Below, piece by piece: positions 30,398 to 40,126 of a stretch of 64,000 nt of DNA. Position 1 is the first letter of the stretch; each line of letters starts with the position of its first letter. The stretch is from positions 1-64,000 of the forward strand of contig NZ_JAJIRP010000003.1 in the NCBI RefSeq assembly GCF_025717555.1. Direction: 5' to 3'. The position numbers and the translations under genes are program-made. The stretch comes from Paucibacter sp. B2R-40. Lineage in GTDB: Bacteria > Pseudomonadota > Gammaproteobacteria > Burkholderiales > Burkholderiaceae_C. The notes beneath the pieces are model-generated. The model was not told the origin of the DNA. It was given only the letters and a program-made list of their open reading frames with translations, and did not search any database.

Positions 30398-31765
30398 CTA
30401 AGCTAGAGCATCGCGCTCAAAGACCGCGATGCTTTCCACATGGGACGTGTGCGGGAACATATTGACCGCGCTGGCCTTCGTGCAGCGGTAGCCGGCCTGA
30501 TTAACCAGGATGCCCGCATCTCGGGCCAAGGTTGCTGGGTTGCAGCTGACATACACAATTCGCTTGGGCGCTTGCCAGCCCGGCGCCAAGCTCGGGTCCG
30601 AATGAATGTCAGCCAAGGCCTGCGACAAGGCATGGGCACCGTCACGCGGTGGATCTACCAGCCATTTGTCGGCTGAACCATCGGCAACCAATAGAGCCGG
30701 CGTCATCTCGAACAGATTGCGCGCAACAAAGGATGTATTGGCATCCAAGCCATTGAGCTTAGCGTTCTCGCGCGAACGCTGCACCAATGCCTCGCTGCCT
30801 TCAATGCCCAAGACCTCGCGCGCCTTGGTCGCCAAAGGCAAGGTGAAATTGCCCAAGCCGCAGAACCAATCGATCACGCGCTCATCGCGCTGCACATCCA
30901 GCAGACGCAGCGCCCGCCCTACCAGCACGGTGTTGATATGCGGATTGACCTGGGTGAAGTCGGTCGGCTTGAAGGGCATCACCACGCCAAACTCGGGCAG
31001 GCTATACGACAGAGCGGGGCCGCCCTCGTCCAGCAAAGCCACCGTGTCGGGCCCCTTGGGCTGCAACCACCATTGCACGCCCGCATGCCGGGCCGCGAAC
31101 TCACGCAAGATGGTCTTGTCCGAGTCCGGCAAGGGATTCAAATTGCGCAGCACCAGGGCGATCACGTCGTCGCCCATTGCCAATTCAATTTGCGGCAGGT
31201 TGTCGCGCTGGGCCATGCTGGCGATCATTTCGCGCAGCGGCATCAACAGATCGCTGACGCGCTGCGGCACCACTTTGCAGACCTGCATATCGGCCACATA
31301 GCGGCTCTTGCGCTCGTGAAAACCGATCAAGACCATGCTCTTCTTGATCACATAGCGGACCGAGAAGCGCGCCCGGTAGCGATAGCCCCAGGTCGGCCCT
31401 TCGATCGGTCGCAAGACCATCTCGGGCTTGACCTTGCCGAGGTGCCAGAGGTTGTCCTCCATCACGCGCTGCTTGACGGCCACTTGCGCGCCGGCGTGCA
31501 AATGCTGCATCTTGCAGCCGCCGCAGGAGCCAGCATGCAAGCCGGCGTGCGGGCAGCCCGGCGTCACGCGTTGCGAGCTTTCACGCCGCATCGCCACCAG
31601 CGTGCCCTGCTCCCAACTGCTCTTCTTGCGGCCGACGGTGACTTGCACCTCTTCACCGGGCAAAGCACCCTCGATGAACACCACTTTGCCTTCTTCGTTA
31701 TGGGCCACGCCCTGGGCGTCCAGGTCCATGGATTCGACCTTGAGCCATTCTGATTGTTGAGTCAT
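30398..31765 (-). CDS. rlmD: 23S rRNA (uracil-1939-C5) methyltransferase RlmD
   Basis: This 455-aa enzyme has an N-terminal TRAM domain ([20 protein letters not shown]), iron-sulfur cysteines (C71, C81, C84 in [14 protein letters not shown] and one near 157) and a SAM-dependent methyltransferase domain ([16 protein letters not shown]). The catalytic Cys is in [13 protein letters not shown]. It methylates U1939 of 23S rRNA. The GxGNF-type motif and CGGC cluster distinguish it from RlmC/TrmA. It lies downstream of rpoS in the same direction with a 56-bp gap. Confidence 0.95.
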   Translation of the reverse strand: MTQQSEWLKVESMDLDAQGVAHNEEGKVVFIEGALPGEEVQVTVGRKKSSWEQGTLVAMRRESSQRVTPGCPHAGLHAGSCGGCKMQHLHAGAQVAVKQRVMEDNLWHLGKVKPEMVLRPIEGPTWGYRYRARFSVRYVIKKSMVLIGFHERKSRYVADMQVCKVVPQRVSDLLMPLREMIASMAQRDNLPQIELAMGDDVIALVLRNLNPLPDSDKTILREFAARHAGVQWWLQPKGPDTVALLDEGGPALSYSLPEFGVVMPFKPTDFTQVNPHINTVLVGRALRLLDVQRDERVIDWFCGLGNFTLPLATKAREVLGIEGSEALVQRSRENAKLNGLDANTSFVARNLFEMTPALLVADGSADKWLVDPPRDGAHALSQALADIHSDPSLAPGWQAPKRIVYVSCNPATLARDAGILVNQAGYRCTKASAVNMFPHTSHVESIAVFERDALA

Positions 31766-31821
31766 GGGCGGGATTATCCCAGCCCGAACGGGCAGATTCG
31801 CCTCACCTCAAATTTCGCGCG

Positions 31822-32835
31822 CTAAAAAACCGAATCGCGGTCGATGCCGTGCCGCGCCATATTGCGCTTGAGCTTGGCCAAAGCTTCGATCTGGATTTGC
31901 CGAATCCGCTCGCGCGTCAGGTGCAGACGCACCGCCAGCACATCCAAGGTCTCAGGCTCCCGGTCCGCCAGCCCATAGCGGCCGGCCAAGACCTCGCGCT
32001 CACGCTCATTCAAGGCCGCCAAGCCTGCGCCAAGCAAGGCATCCATCTCATGGCTAAGCCGCAATCCGAGCGGATCCACGGCCTGCTCGTCGGCCACCAT
32101 ATCCATCACCGTGTCGCCGCCATCAACCCCGCGCTCGGCCGGCGAATCGAGTGAGCTGGGCAACTCCGAAAAGGTCAGCAACTCGGCCACCTCGGCCATT
32201 GGACGGCCCACTGCTGCGGCGATGTCCTCGGCCTTGACCTTGCCGTTGCCGCCGTTTTGCGCCTGTTGCGCCTCCAAAATACGCCGGGCCTTCAGCACAT
32301 GATTGACTTCCCGCACGATGTGCACGGGCAAGCGCACCAAACGCGCCTGATGCATCAAGGCGCTTTCGATACTTTGCCGAATCCACCAACTGGCGTAGGT
32401 TGAAAACCGAAAACCCCGTTCGGGCTCGAACTTGCCAATCGCATGCATCAAACCAAGATTGCCTTCCTCGATCAGATCACTCATCGGCAAGCCGCGGCCC
32501 AGATAATTCTTGGCCACGCTGACGACCAGGCGCAGGTTGTGCTCGATCATCGATTGGCGCGCCTCAAAACTGCCCGCCCTGGCCTGCACCGCCGTGTCGT
32601 ATTCCTCTTGCGGGGTCAGCAAGGGCGTGCGGCGAATATCTCTTAAGTAAGCTTGCAGCGCATTGCCAAGTTCAACATCGCCGCTGGACAACAGCGCTAC
32701 AGCAATGCCTGGGGCGCCCGCCACACCGATCGCATCCGAGGCTTCGTCCTCTCCCAGCAAGGGAGCGAACTCGTTCTCGGCACTGAGGTGGCCATTGCTA
32801 CGGACAGAGGAACGATTTGGCGCAGGATGTTTCAT
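31822..32835 (-). CDS. rpoS: RNA polymerase sigma factor RpoS
   Basis: This 337-aa sigma-70 family factor has region 1.2 ([21 protein letters not shown]), region 2 ([55 protein letters not shown]), region 3 and region 4 helix-turn-helix ([19 protein letters not shown]). Its position directly after nlpD identifies it as RpoS, the general stress/stationary-phase sigma factor. The gap to nlpD is short, so it can be expressed from promoters in or before nlpD. Confidence 0.95.
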   Translation of the reverse strand: MKHPAPNRSSVRSNGHLSAENEFAPLLGEDEASDAIGVAGAPGIAVALLSSGDVELGNALQAYLRDIRRTPLLTPQEEYDTAVQARAGSFEARQSMIEHNLRLVVSVAKNYLGRGLPMSDLIEEGNLGLMHAIGKFEPERGFRFSTYASWWIRQSIESALMHQARLVRLPVHIVREVNHVLKARRILEAQQAQNGGNGKVKAEDIAAAVGRPMAEVAELLTFSELPSSLDSPAERGVDGGDTVMDMVADEQAVDPLGLRLSHEMDALLGAGLAALNEREREVLAGRYGLADREPETLDVLAVRLHLTRERIRQIQIEALAKLKRNMARHGIDRDSVF

Positions 32836-32864
32836 GGCATCAATTTCGCTGCGCCGGAAAGGCT

Positions 32865-33755
32865 TCAGCGACCTGGGAGCAACTTGGCGGGGTCGATCGG
32901 CTTGCCTTGCTTGCGCACCTCGAAGTGCAGCTTGACCTGATCAGAGTCACTCGAGCCCATCTCGGCGATTTTCTGACCTTTGCGCACTGCTTGATCCTCT
33001 TTCACCAGCAAGGTCTGGTTGTGCGCGTAGGCCGTCAGATAGGTCGAGTTGTGCTTGATGATGACCAGATTGCCGTAACCGCGCAAGCCCGAACCTGCAT
33101 AAACCACTCGTCCATCGGCGGCGGCCAGCACCGCATCACCGGCCTTGCCGTAAAAAGCCAAGCCTTTGTTGCGCTGCTCATCGAAACCGACATTGACCGC
33201 ACCAGCGGCCGGCCAGCCCCAGACCGGATCCTCGTCGCTATCGCGCGCCGCAACGACTGCCGCCGGCGCTGTTGCAGCCGAGGCTGCGGCGGAAGCTGCC
33301 GCAGCAGTGGCTGTTGATTTGGCATCGAGTGGCCGGCTATCGACCTTGGCTGAAGGCACGGACTTGGTCGTCACCGCAGCGGCATCCACGCCGGGCGCCA
33401 CCACGCGCAAGACCTGACCCACTTCGATCCGGTTGGGGTTCTCGAGTGCATTCCACTTGATCAGATCCTTGGTGCTCTGGCCATTGTCGATGGCGATGCG
33501 GATCAAGTTGTCGCCCGGCTTGACGGTGTAATAACCCGCCTTGCCGGCATTTTCGGCACCCGGCAAGGGCTTGACCTCAGGTGTTGGCGTGGCCGGAGCT
33601 GGCACGGGTGTTGCCGGCTTGCCCGTACCGCCCTTGATGTCCCGCGCCTCGATCGGTGCTTTATTGGGCGTTGAGCTACAGCCCGCCAAGACGGCCAAGA
33701 CGGCGAGACTTGCGGACAAGACAATATTTGTAAAACGGAAGGTATTCTTTTGCAT
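32865..33755 (-). CDS. nlpD: NlpD-like LysM/M23 lipoprotein activator of amidase
   Basis: This 296-aa lipoprotein has a lipobox LAGC (Cys 26), a LysM domain (about 75-120, [18 protein letters not shown]), a low-complexity Ala linker and a C-terminal LytM/M23 domain. The first zinc His is lost (NKGLAFYG where active enzymes have HxGxD), while YAHN and LHFEVR remain. As in E. coli NlpD, it should be a catalytically dead activator of the AmiC amidase at division. It directly precedes rpoS. Confidence 0.93.
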   Translation of the reverse strand: MQKNTFRFTNIVLSASLAVLAVLAGCSSTPNKAPIEARDIKGGTGKPATPVPAPATPTPEVKPLPGAENAGKAGYYTVKPGDNLIRIAIDNGQSTKDLIKWNALENPNRIEVGQVLRVVAPGVDAAAVTTKSVPSAKVDSRPLDAKSTATAAAASAAASAATAPAAVVAARDSDEDPVWGWPAAGAVNVGFDEQRNKGLAFYGKAGDAVLAAADGRVVYAGSGLRGYGNLVIIKHNSTYLTAYAHNQTLLVKEDQAVRKGQKIAEMGSSDSDQVKLHFEVRKQGKPIDPAKLLPGR

Positions 33756-33812
33756 GCGGCGCTATGGAGACTTTGACGAGCTGGGATCAAGCCTGCAATC
33801 AGACCTGATGTG

Positions 33813-33845
33813 CAAAAAATTGCGCCCGCAAATTCTGTCGGGCGC
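33813..33845 (-). terminator. Intrinsic terminator after pcm
   Basis: On the minus strand GCGCCCG pairs with CGGGCGC (loop about 10 nt) followed by AATTTTTT. It begins immediately after the pcm stop codon and separates the surE-pcm transcript from nlpD-rpoS. Confidence 0.9.
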
Positions 33846-34700
33846 TTACATCACACCTGATTTTAGAGGCACGAACAGCACCGCCTCAAACTCGCTGCGA
33901 ACAAAACGGCTAACGCCCGCTTCGAGCAGGTGATCGACCACCACCAGGACCTGCCCGCGCCCACCGGGCACCGCCATCGGTGCCACCAAACGGCCACCCG
34001 GCGCTAGCTGATCCAGCCAGGCTTGCGGCAGATCCTCCCCACCCGCTGCGGCGATGATGCTGTCGAATGGTGCAGCCGCCGCAAACCCAAGCCGGCCGTC
34101 ACCATAGACCAGCCGAATATTGGGCCGTGCAGCGGTCGCCAAGTTGAGGCGAGCCTTGTCGTGCAAGGGTTTGAGGCGCTCGATCGAGACCACCTGCTTG
34201 GCCACCAGCGCCAGCACGGCAGCTTGATAGCCGCACCCGGTGCCAATCTCCAGCACTCGTCCAAGTCCGGCTTGCTGAGCCGCCGTGGCGCCGCCAAACA
34301 GCATCGCGATCATGCGCCCCACCACCGACGGCTTCGAGATCGTCTGACCATGACCGATCGGCAAACTGGTGTCTTCGTAGGCCTGAATGGCCAAGGCACT
34401 GTCGACAAACTCGTGCCGATAAACGCCTGCCAGCGCCTGCAGCACCCGCTCGTCACGCAAGCCATCCTGCTGCAAGCGGCGCACCATGCGCTGGCGCACC
34501 ATGGCCGAGTCCAGCCCCAGGCCACTGGGCGCCGACTTGCGCGCCGCATCCTGCGCCGCCTCGCGTAAGTGGCGTTGCGGCATCAAAACCTCGCGGGTCG
34601 GCGCGGCGGGGGACGCACCACCGGATTGACTCGGCTTCTTAGCGCCGATATCGGCCAGCGGCAGAGGAAAACGCCCAGACCGCGCCGGCAACTCGCTCAT
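33846..34700 (-). CDS. pcm: Protein-L-isoaspartate O-methyltransferase
   Basis: This 284-aa enzyme repairs isoaspartyl residues. The C-terminal 210 residues carry the PCMT motifs: [43 protein letters not shown] and [11 protein letters not shown]. The N-terminal about 70 residues are an unconserved, Pro/Ser-rich extension compared with the about 208-aa E. coli protein. The ATG at 34700 overlaps the surE stop (ATGA), so the two are coupled; a GTG at 34727 is the alternative. Confidence 0.94.
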   Translation of the reverse strand: MSELPARSGRFPLPLADIGAKKPSQSGGASPAAPTREVLMPQRHLREAAQDAARKSAPSGLGLDSAMVRQRMVRRLQQDGLRDERVLQALAGVYRHEFVDSALAIQAYEDTSLPIGHGQTISKPSVVGRMIAMLFGGATAAQQAGLGRVLEIGTGCGYQAAVLALVAKQVVSIERLKPLHDKARLNLATAARPNIRLVYGDGRLGFAAAAPFDSIIAAAGGEDLPQAWLDQLAPGGRLVAPMAVPGGRGQVLVVVDHLLEAGVSRFVRSEFEAVLFVPLKSGVM

Positions 34701-35446
34701 AAGGGCAGGCCCAATCGACCAGCCCACACTGGCAGGGCCGCATGGTGGGTCAAATCAACCTGCAAGGGGGTGACGGACACCATATTGTTGGCGGTGGCAA
34801 AAAAATCGGTGCCCTGACCCGCCTCACGCGCATCGCCGGCCGGGCCAATCCAGTAGATTGTTTCGCCACGCGGGCTTTGCTGGCGAATCACCGCTTCGCT
34901 GGCGTGACGACGGCCCAAGCGCGTGATGCGCCGAGGCAGTTGGGCCGCATCGGCCTGATTGGGAATATTGACGTTGAGCAAAAAGGCCTCATTCAGGCCC
35001 GCCGCGATCACCTGTTCAACCAGGCTGCGAGCCAGGGCGGCTGCGGCGTCCAGCTGACCCCAGCCCTTGTCCACCTGCGAGAACGCGATCGAAGGGATGC
35101 CGAACAAAAAGCCCTCGGTGGCTGCAGCCACCGTGCCGGAATACAGGGTGTCATCGCCCATATTGGCGCCGTTATTGATGCCCGACAGCACCAGGTCGGG
35201 TTTGTAGTCCAGCAGCCCGGTCAGCGCCACGTGCACACAATCCGACGGTGTGCCGTTGACATAGCGAAAACCGTTGCTGGCCGTGTAGACCGACAGCGGC
35301 CGCCCCAGGGTCAAGGAGTTCGACGTACCGCTGGCGTTTTGCTCAGGGGCAATCACATCAATTTGACCCAAACCCTCGCAGGCTTTGACCAGGGCCATCA
35401 GGCCCGGTGCCAGGTATCCGTCGTCGTTGGCTATCAGTATTCGCAT
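34697..35446 (-). CDS. surE: 5'/3'-nucleotidase SurE
   Basis: This 249-aa metal-dependent nucleotidase has the N-terminal [15 protein letters not shown] active site, [24 protein letters not shown] and [22 protein letters not shown], all diagnostic. It acts on nucleoside monophosphates in stationary-phase survival. The start at 35446 is preferred over 35455. It leads into pcm with a 4-bp overlap, and follows the beta-lactamase gene by 65 bp with no visible terminator. Confidence 0.96.
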   Translation of the reverse strand: MRILIANDDGYLAPGLMALVKACEGLGQIDVIAPEQNASGTSNSLTLGRPLSVYTASNGFRYVNGTPSDCVHVALTGLLDYKPDLVLSGINNGANMGDDTLYSGTVAAATEGFLFGIPSIAFSQVDKGWGQLDAAAALARSLVEQVIAAGLNEAFLLNVNIPNQADAAQLPRRITRLGRRHASEAVIRQQSPRGETIYWIGPAGDAREAGQGTDFFATANNMVSVTPLQVDLTHHAALPVWAGRLGLPL

Positions 35447-35511
35447 GGGCCGCATTGTAGGCAAGACGCCACCGGCGAGCCCCCTCGCGAACCCACCCCT
35501 GGACATTGAAT

Positions 35512-36426
35512 TTATGAGGGCAGGCCGCCGTCCAGGGTCCGGAAATGGTTCAACACCAGCGTCGCCAATTCAGCGTGTACGACATTCAAAGCCGCCACAG
35601 GCTGATTGGAGCCGGTCATGAACACGGCCAGCAGGATGGGTGCCTGCTTGGGTGGAAAGAAAATCGCGACATCGTTGACGGCGCCATTGGCTCCGCTGCC
35701 GGTTTTGTCACCGGCCGGCCAGTCTTTCGGCGCGCCGGCGCGCAAACGCTGCAAACCGGTCTCGGAAGCGTTCATCCAGACCAGCAATTGCTGGCGCAAC
35801 TCGCCCGAGAAAAAGTCACTGCAAAGCAAGCGCTCCATCAGGCCGACAAAACTCGCCGCCGTGCTGCTGTCGCGTGGGTCATTCGGCAGATTGCTGTTGA
35901 GTGCGGGCTCGATGCGGTCCAGTCGCGTGACCATATCGCCCAGCTCGCGCATGAAGCGGGTCAAGCCGGCCGGGCCGCCGACCAAGGGCAAGAGCAAATT
36001 GGCCGCCGGGTTGTCGCTGACTTCCAGCATGGCCGAGCACAACTCGCCGACATTGAGCGAGGCCGAGACCGAACCGGCTTGCAGCAAGCTCCCTGTCACC
36101 GGCGCGTGGTCCACCATATCGCGGGGGCCAAAACGCACGCGCTGATTCAAATCCAAACGGCCGCTGTCCACCTTGGCCAACACGGCCGCAGCCAAGAGCA
36201 GCTTGAAGGTCGAACACATCGCAAAGCGCTGCTCGGCCTGAAAGGCAAACTGAGCACGGCTACCGGTGTGCAAGGCGAACACGCCGATCTGCCCGCCGAT
36301 CTGGGTTTGCAGCGCCGCGCAGCGCGCTTGCAAAGAGGCTTCAGCTTCAGGCGTCGCCAAACTCGACAAGGGCAAAGGCAAGCCCGCCAGCAGAATCAAA
36401 CGCCGCTGAATCTTCTTCATCATCAA
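35512..36426 (-). CDS. Class A beta-lactamase
   Basis: This 304-aa serine hydrolase has a signal peptide ([20 protein letters not shown], twin-Arg that could use Tat) and all class A motifs. These are CSTFK (Ser72, SxxK), SDN at 137-139, the omega-loop ExxLN as EPALN (Glu173) and KTG at 241-243. A Cys precedes the catalytic Ser, as in CTX-M, L2 and Burkholderia Pen enzymes. The partner Cys of KPC/SME-type carbapenemases is absent (KTGSG), so that disulfide cannot form. No AmpR-type regulator is adjacent. It starts in a 4-bp overlap with the parC stop, an unusual setting. The substrate spectrum cannot be read from sequence by eye. Confidence 0.93.
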   Translation of the reverse strand: MMMKKIQRRLILLAGLPLPLSSLATPEAEASLQARCAALQTQIGGQIGVFALHTGSRAQFAFQAEQRFAMCSTFKLLLAAAVLAKVDSGRLDLNQRVRFGPRDMVDHAPVTGSLLQAGSVSASLNVGELCSAMLEVSDNPAANLLLPLVGGPAGLTRFMRELGDMVTRLDRIEPALNSNLPNDPRDSSTAASFVGLMERLLCSDFFSGELRQQLLVWMNASETGLQRLRAGAPKDWPAGDKTGSGANGAVNDVAIFFPPKQAPILLAVFMTGSNQPVAALNVVHAELATLVLNHFRTLDGGLPS

Positions 36427-38750
36427 GGTGTCAGCACTCGCAGAACTTTCTGGAAGGCCTCGACCTGCTTGCCTTTGCGCGCGCGCTTGCCTGCATAACT
36501 CGCCAGGCCCACGCCCTTCAGAATCTCTTCCTTGGGCTTGGCGCCACGACCGGTGCCCAAGACCTGCAGCGCCTGCGTGAAGGCGGCCACGCTGATCAAG
36601 GCGTCTTTAGCTTCCAGGTCGATCAGGGTCAGGCCACGGCCGCCCTTGGGCTGATGCTTCAACTCATCCAGCGCGTAGGTCAGCAGCCGGCCGTTCAGCG
36701 TCAGGCAAGCCATTTGAACGCCGACAACCTCGCCAGCGGGCACCGGCGCCGGCGGCAAGATCTTCTCTTCGCCTTCCAGGCTCAGGAAGGTCTTGCCGGC
36801 CTTTTGGCGGCCGACCAGATCGCCCACCTTGGCGATCAGGCCGAAGCCGCCGGTGCCAGCCAGCACCAGGCGGGTTTCGGCATTGGCAGCAAAGTAATGC
36901 GCGATTTGACTGCCGCTTTCCAGCTCGATCAAGGAAGTGATCGGCTGACCGTCGCCACGCCCGCCCGGCAGCAAGGAGATCGGCACCGAATAAACCCGGC
37001 CATTGCTGCCGAACACGATCAGCGGGTCCACACTGCGGCATTGGAAGGTGCCGTAAAGCTGGTCGCCCGACTTGAAAGCCAGCGCACCGGCCTCGATATC
37101 GTGACCCTTAAGCGCCCGCACCCAGCCCTTGCCGCTGACCACCACGGTGACCGCCTCGTCAACGATGCGGACCTCGGCCGAGGCCTTCTTTTCCTCTTGG
37201 ATCAGCGTGCGGCGCTCGTCGCCAAACTGCTTGGCATCGGCCTCGATCTCGCGGATGACCGTGCGCTTTAGGCTACCGGGGTTGCCCAGGATGTCCTCCA
37301 GCTTGCTTTGCTCTTCGCGCAAGCCTTTGAGCTCCTGCTCGATCTTGATCGCCTCCAGGCGCGCCAACTGGCGCAAACGGATTTCAAGAATGTCCTCGGC
37401 CTGACGATCACTCAAGTTGAAGCGAGCAATCAGCGCCGGCTTGGGCTCATCGGCATTGCGGATGATGCGGATCACCTCATCGATGTTCAAGAGCACCAGC
37501 TGGCGCCCTTCCAACACATGGATGCGATCTAACACCTTGGTCAAGCGGTGCTGGGTGCGGCGCTGCACGGTCTGCTGGCGGTAGCCCAGCCATTCGCTGA
37601 GGATCTGGCGCACGCTCTTCAAGGTCGGACGGCCATCGGCGCCAATCATGGTCAGATTGATTGAGGCCGAGGTCTCCAGGCTGGTGTGTGCCAACAAGGT
37701 CGAGATCAAGTCCTGCTGCTCAACCGTGCGGCTCTTGGGCTCGAACACCAGGCGCACCGCCGCGTCCTTGCTCGACTCGTCACGCACGCAGTCCAACACT
37801 GCCAGCAGGCTGGCCTTGAGCTGCAACTGCTCGGCGCTCAAGGCCTTTTTGCCCGCCTTGATCTTGGGGTTGGACAACTCCTCGACCTCTTCCAAGACGC
37901 GCTGGCTGCTGCAGCCATGCGGCAATTCGGTCACGACCAATTGCCATTGCCCGCGCGCTAGGTCTTCGATCTTCCAGCGCGCGCGCAGCTTCATGCTGCC
38001 GCGCCCGGTCTGATAGGCCGAGCGGATATCGTCGGCCGAGCTGATCAACTGGCCGCCACCCGGATAGTCGGGGCCGGGCAGGATGGTGAACAAGGCCTCG
38101 TCGCTGAGCTTGTCGTCTCTCAGCAGCGCTACTGCGGCGGCGGCCACTTCGCGTAGATTGTGGCTGGGCACCTCGGTGGCCATGCCCACGGCAATGCCGC
38201 TGGCGCCGTTCAAGAGCACAAAAGGCAAGCGCGCCGGCAATTGGCGCGGCTCTTGCGTGGAGCCGTCGTAATTGGGCTGAAAGTCGACCGTGCCTTCGTC
38301 GATTTCGTCCAGCAGCAGGCGGGCTATCGGCGCCAAGCGCGCCTCGGTGTATCGCATCGCCGCAGCGCCGTCGCCGTCGCGGCTACCGAAATTACCCTGA
38401 CCGTCGATCAGCGGATAGCGCTGTGAAAAGTCTTGCGCCATGCGCACCAGCGCGTCGTAGACCGACTGGTCACCATGCGGGTGAAAGCGACCCAAGACAT
38501 CGCCGACCACGCGTGCGCCCTTGACCGGCTTGGCGCCGGCCGTGCCGGTGAAGGCCAGACCCATGCGCTCCATCGAATACAGAATGCGCCTCTGCACCGG
38601 CTTTTGGCCGTCGCAAACATCGGGCAAGGCGCGGCCCTTGACGACGCTCAGCGCGTATTCAAGGTAAGCGCGCTCGGCGTAATGGCCCAGGGTCAGCGCG
38701 TCAGGGTCATCCTGCGGCGGGGGTGCGTCGAAAATCGAAGTTTGGGTCAT
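36423..38750 (-). CDS. parC: DNA topoisomerase IV subunit A
   Basis: This 775-aa subunit cuts and rejoins DNA in chromosome decatenation. The breakage-reunion domain has the active Tyr134 ([10 protein letters not shown]) and the [12 protein letters not shown] winged-helix region, and a C-terminal beta-pinwheel of the short ParC type. At the position of E. coli Ser80 it has Gln95 ([10 protein letters not shown]), with Asp99 at the Glu84 position. It is translationally linked to the lytic transglycosylase upstream and the beta-lactamase downstream through 4-bp overlaps. Confidence 0.95.
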   Translation of the reverse strand: MTQTSIFDAPPPQDDPDALTLGHYAERAYLEYALSVVKGRALPDVCDGQKPVQRRILYSMERMGLAFTGTAGAKPVKGARVVGDVLGRFHPHGDQSVYDALVRMAQDFSQRYPLIDGQGNFGSRDGDGAAAMRYTEARLAPIARLLLDEIDEGTVDFQPNYDGSTQEPRQLPARLPFVLLNGASGIAVGMATEVPSHNLREVAAAAVALLRDDKLSDEALFTILPGPDYPGGGQLISSADDIRSAYQTGRGSMKLRARWKIEDLARGQWQLVVTELPHGCSSQRVLEEVEELSNPKIKAGKKALSAEQLQLKASLLAVLDCVRDESSKDAAVRLVFEPKSRTVEQQDLISTLLAHTSLETSASINLTMIGADGRPTLKSVRQILSEWLGYRQQTVQRRTQHRLTKVLDRIHVLEGRQLVLLNIDEVIRIIRNADEPKPALIARFNLSDRQAEDILEIRLRQLARLEAIKIEQELKGLREEQSKLEDILGNPGSLKRTVIREIEADAKQFGDERRTLIQEEKKASAEVRIVDEAVTVVVSGKGWVRALKGHDIEAGALAFKSGDQLYGTFQCRSVDPLIVFGSNGRVYSVPISLLPGGRGDGQPITSLIELESGSQIAHYFAANAETRLVLAGTGGFGLIAKVGDLVGRQKAGKTFLSLEGEEKILPPAPVPAGEVVGVQMACLTLNGRLLTYALDELKHQPKGGRGLTLIDLEAKDALISVAAFTQALQVLGTGRGAKPKEEILKGVGLASYAGKRARKGKQVEAFQKVLRVLTP

Positions 38751-39433
38751 GGTTTGTCAGAGTGAATCGTCAGGTGTTGAGCTGTGGCGTGCATGCCGTT
38801 CTGCAGCAAGGTCCAGTACAGCTCCAGCACCAAATGAACATGGGCTTGAGTTTCGTCAATCGGCGGCACGACACCACCGGCGCGGCGCACGGCGCCCTCG
38901 CCGGCGTTCCAGGCCGCCAGCGCCGCATCAATGCGGCCAAAGCGTTTGATCAGGTCGGCCAGCATGCGAGCGCCGGTCAGGACATTGGTTCGGGGATCTA
39001 ACAAGCGCTTTTCGGCCGGCTGCAGGCGCTCCAACAGCGTGGCATAGCGGGCCGCCGCGTCCGGGGTGATCTGCATCAGGCCGATCGCGCCGCGCGGCGA
39101 CACCGCGGCCGATTTGTAGCCCGACTCCACCGCAATGACCGCCTTCAGCAAGGCCATGTCCACGCCGGACTTGGCTGCCGCCTCGCGCAAATAGGGCTGC
39201 ACCGCTTTGACCTCGGGCGCGATCTCCAGCCAAGTCAGCAGATGCCGGCTCCCGTCTTGCTTGCCCGGCACGCGGCCCTTGCTTGAGTCCGGCGCGCCCA
39301 GCACCAAGTTGTAGGCGCCACTGAGTTGCCGATCGGCCAGGTGGGCGGTGCCGGCACCGTCAACATAAGCCCATAGCTCAGCATGGGCAGGCCAAGCGAG
39401 CGACGCCAACAAGAAGACGAGCCAAATCCTCAT
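38747..39433 (-). CDS. Lytic transglycosylase (SLT domain)
   Basis: This 228-aa exported protein has a signal peptide ending WPAHA-E, an N-terminal DUF4124-like segment ([19 protein letters not shown]) and a C-terminal SLT domain. The catalytic Glu103 lies in [10 protein letters not shown], with [13 protein letters not shown] and [13 protein letters not shown] following. It cleaves peptidoglycan glycan strands. Both ends overlap its neighbours by 4 bp (GNAT upstream, parC downstream). Confidence 0.92.
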   Translation of the reverse strand: MRIWLVFLLASLAWPAHAELWAYVDGAGTAHLADRQLSGAYNLVLGAPDSSKGRVPGKQDGSRHLLTWLEIAPEVKAVQPYLREAAAKSGVDMALLKAVIAVESGYKSAAVSPRGAIGLMQITPDAAARYATLLERLQPAEKRLLDPRTNVLTGARMLADLIKRFGRIDAALAAWNAGEGAVRRAGGVVPPIDETQAHVHLVLELYWTLLQNGMHATAQHLTIHSDKP

Positions 39434-39966
39434 CCGCCCTGCTCCTCACCGAGCGCCACGCGGGCCTGGTATTCGCGATCCAACATGGACATCACGATCA
39501 GGCTGTCGTAGCCGTCTGCACCTTCGATATTGACCCGCACACTCTCGCGCAGTCGGCCCTCTTCGACGAAACCCTCGCTGGCATAGAGATTCAGTGCACG
39601 GGTATTGAGCGCCTTCACATCCAGCCAGAAACGATGCGCGTGCAACTGCGTGAACGCCAGCTTCTTGAGCAGGCGCGCACAGGCGCGCCCCAAGCCTTGG
39701 CCCTTGGGCGCCAAGACGATGCGTTTGAGCTCGACCGAGCCGTGCGGATTGCGGCAGCCCTGAAAAATCACGAAACCGGACCGTTTGGATTCCGGCCCGA
39801 CCTCGATGATGAAGTGGCGGAAATCGGGGAACCGCACCGCGCCCTCGTGCTGCGTACGCTCCCAGGGCGTGATGAAGGGCCGGTTGGCGGCATCCTGCTC
39901 GACCGAGACCACAAAATCCAGGTCCGACAACATGGTCGGGCGCAGGCTGACCCGCGGCGTAGTCAT
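39430..39966 (-). CDS. GNAT-family N-acetyltransferase
   Basis: This 178-aa protein shows the GNAT acetyl-CoA site KRIVLAPKGQGLGRACARLL and the family end ALNLYASEGFVEEGRLRESV, closest in style to RimJ/SpeG-like enzymes. The substrate is unknown. Its ATG follows the stop of the parE-tail small ORF by 1 nt and its stop overlaps the transglycosylase start, so it is inside the parE-parC operon. Confidence 0.85.
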   Translation of the reverse strand: MTTPRVSLRPTMLSDLDFVVSVEQDAANRPFITPWERTQHEGAVRFPDFRHFIIEVGPESKRSGFVIFQGCRNPHGSVELKRIVLAPKGQGLGRACARLLKKLAFTQLHAHRFWLDVKALNTRALNLYASEGFVEEGRLRESVRVNIEGADGYDSLIVMSMLDREYQARVALGEEQGG

Positions 39967-39967
39967 C

Positions 39968-40126
39968 TCAGATGTCCACTTCGACCGAGTCGCCGTGGAT
40001 CTCCATCAACTCGCGCCGTTGGATCTGCCACACCCGGTCGCCTGAATACAGGCGCCCACCCTCCGAGAGCGTAGGCCCTTGCTTGGGGCGGCCCGGCGCA
40101 GCGGGCCTTGATGCGCCTCGACTCAT
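39968..40126 (-). CDS. Small ORF (52 aa) ending in a copy of the ParE C-terminus
   Basis: An ATG at 40124-40126 overlaps the parE stop (ATGA). The frame runs 52 codons to TGA at 39968-39970, 1 nt before the GNAT ATG. The peptide begins MSRGASRPAAPGRPKQG, continues through GGRLYSGDRVWQIQ, and ends in RRELMEIHGDSVEVDI, identical to the last 16 residues of ParE. The first nine codons of the shared part are identical in DNA, while five of the last seven differ only at third positions. The peptide sequence therefore seems kept. A remnant of a tandem duplication is the alternative. No known family is recognised. Confidence 0.55.
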   Translation of the reverse strand: MSRGASRPAAPGRPKQGPTLSEGGRLYSGDRVWQIQRRELMEIHGDSVEVDI

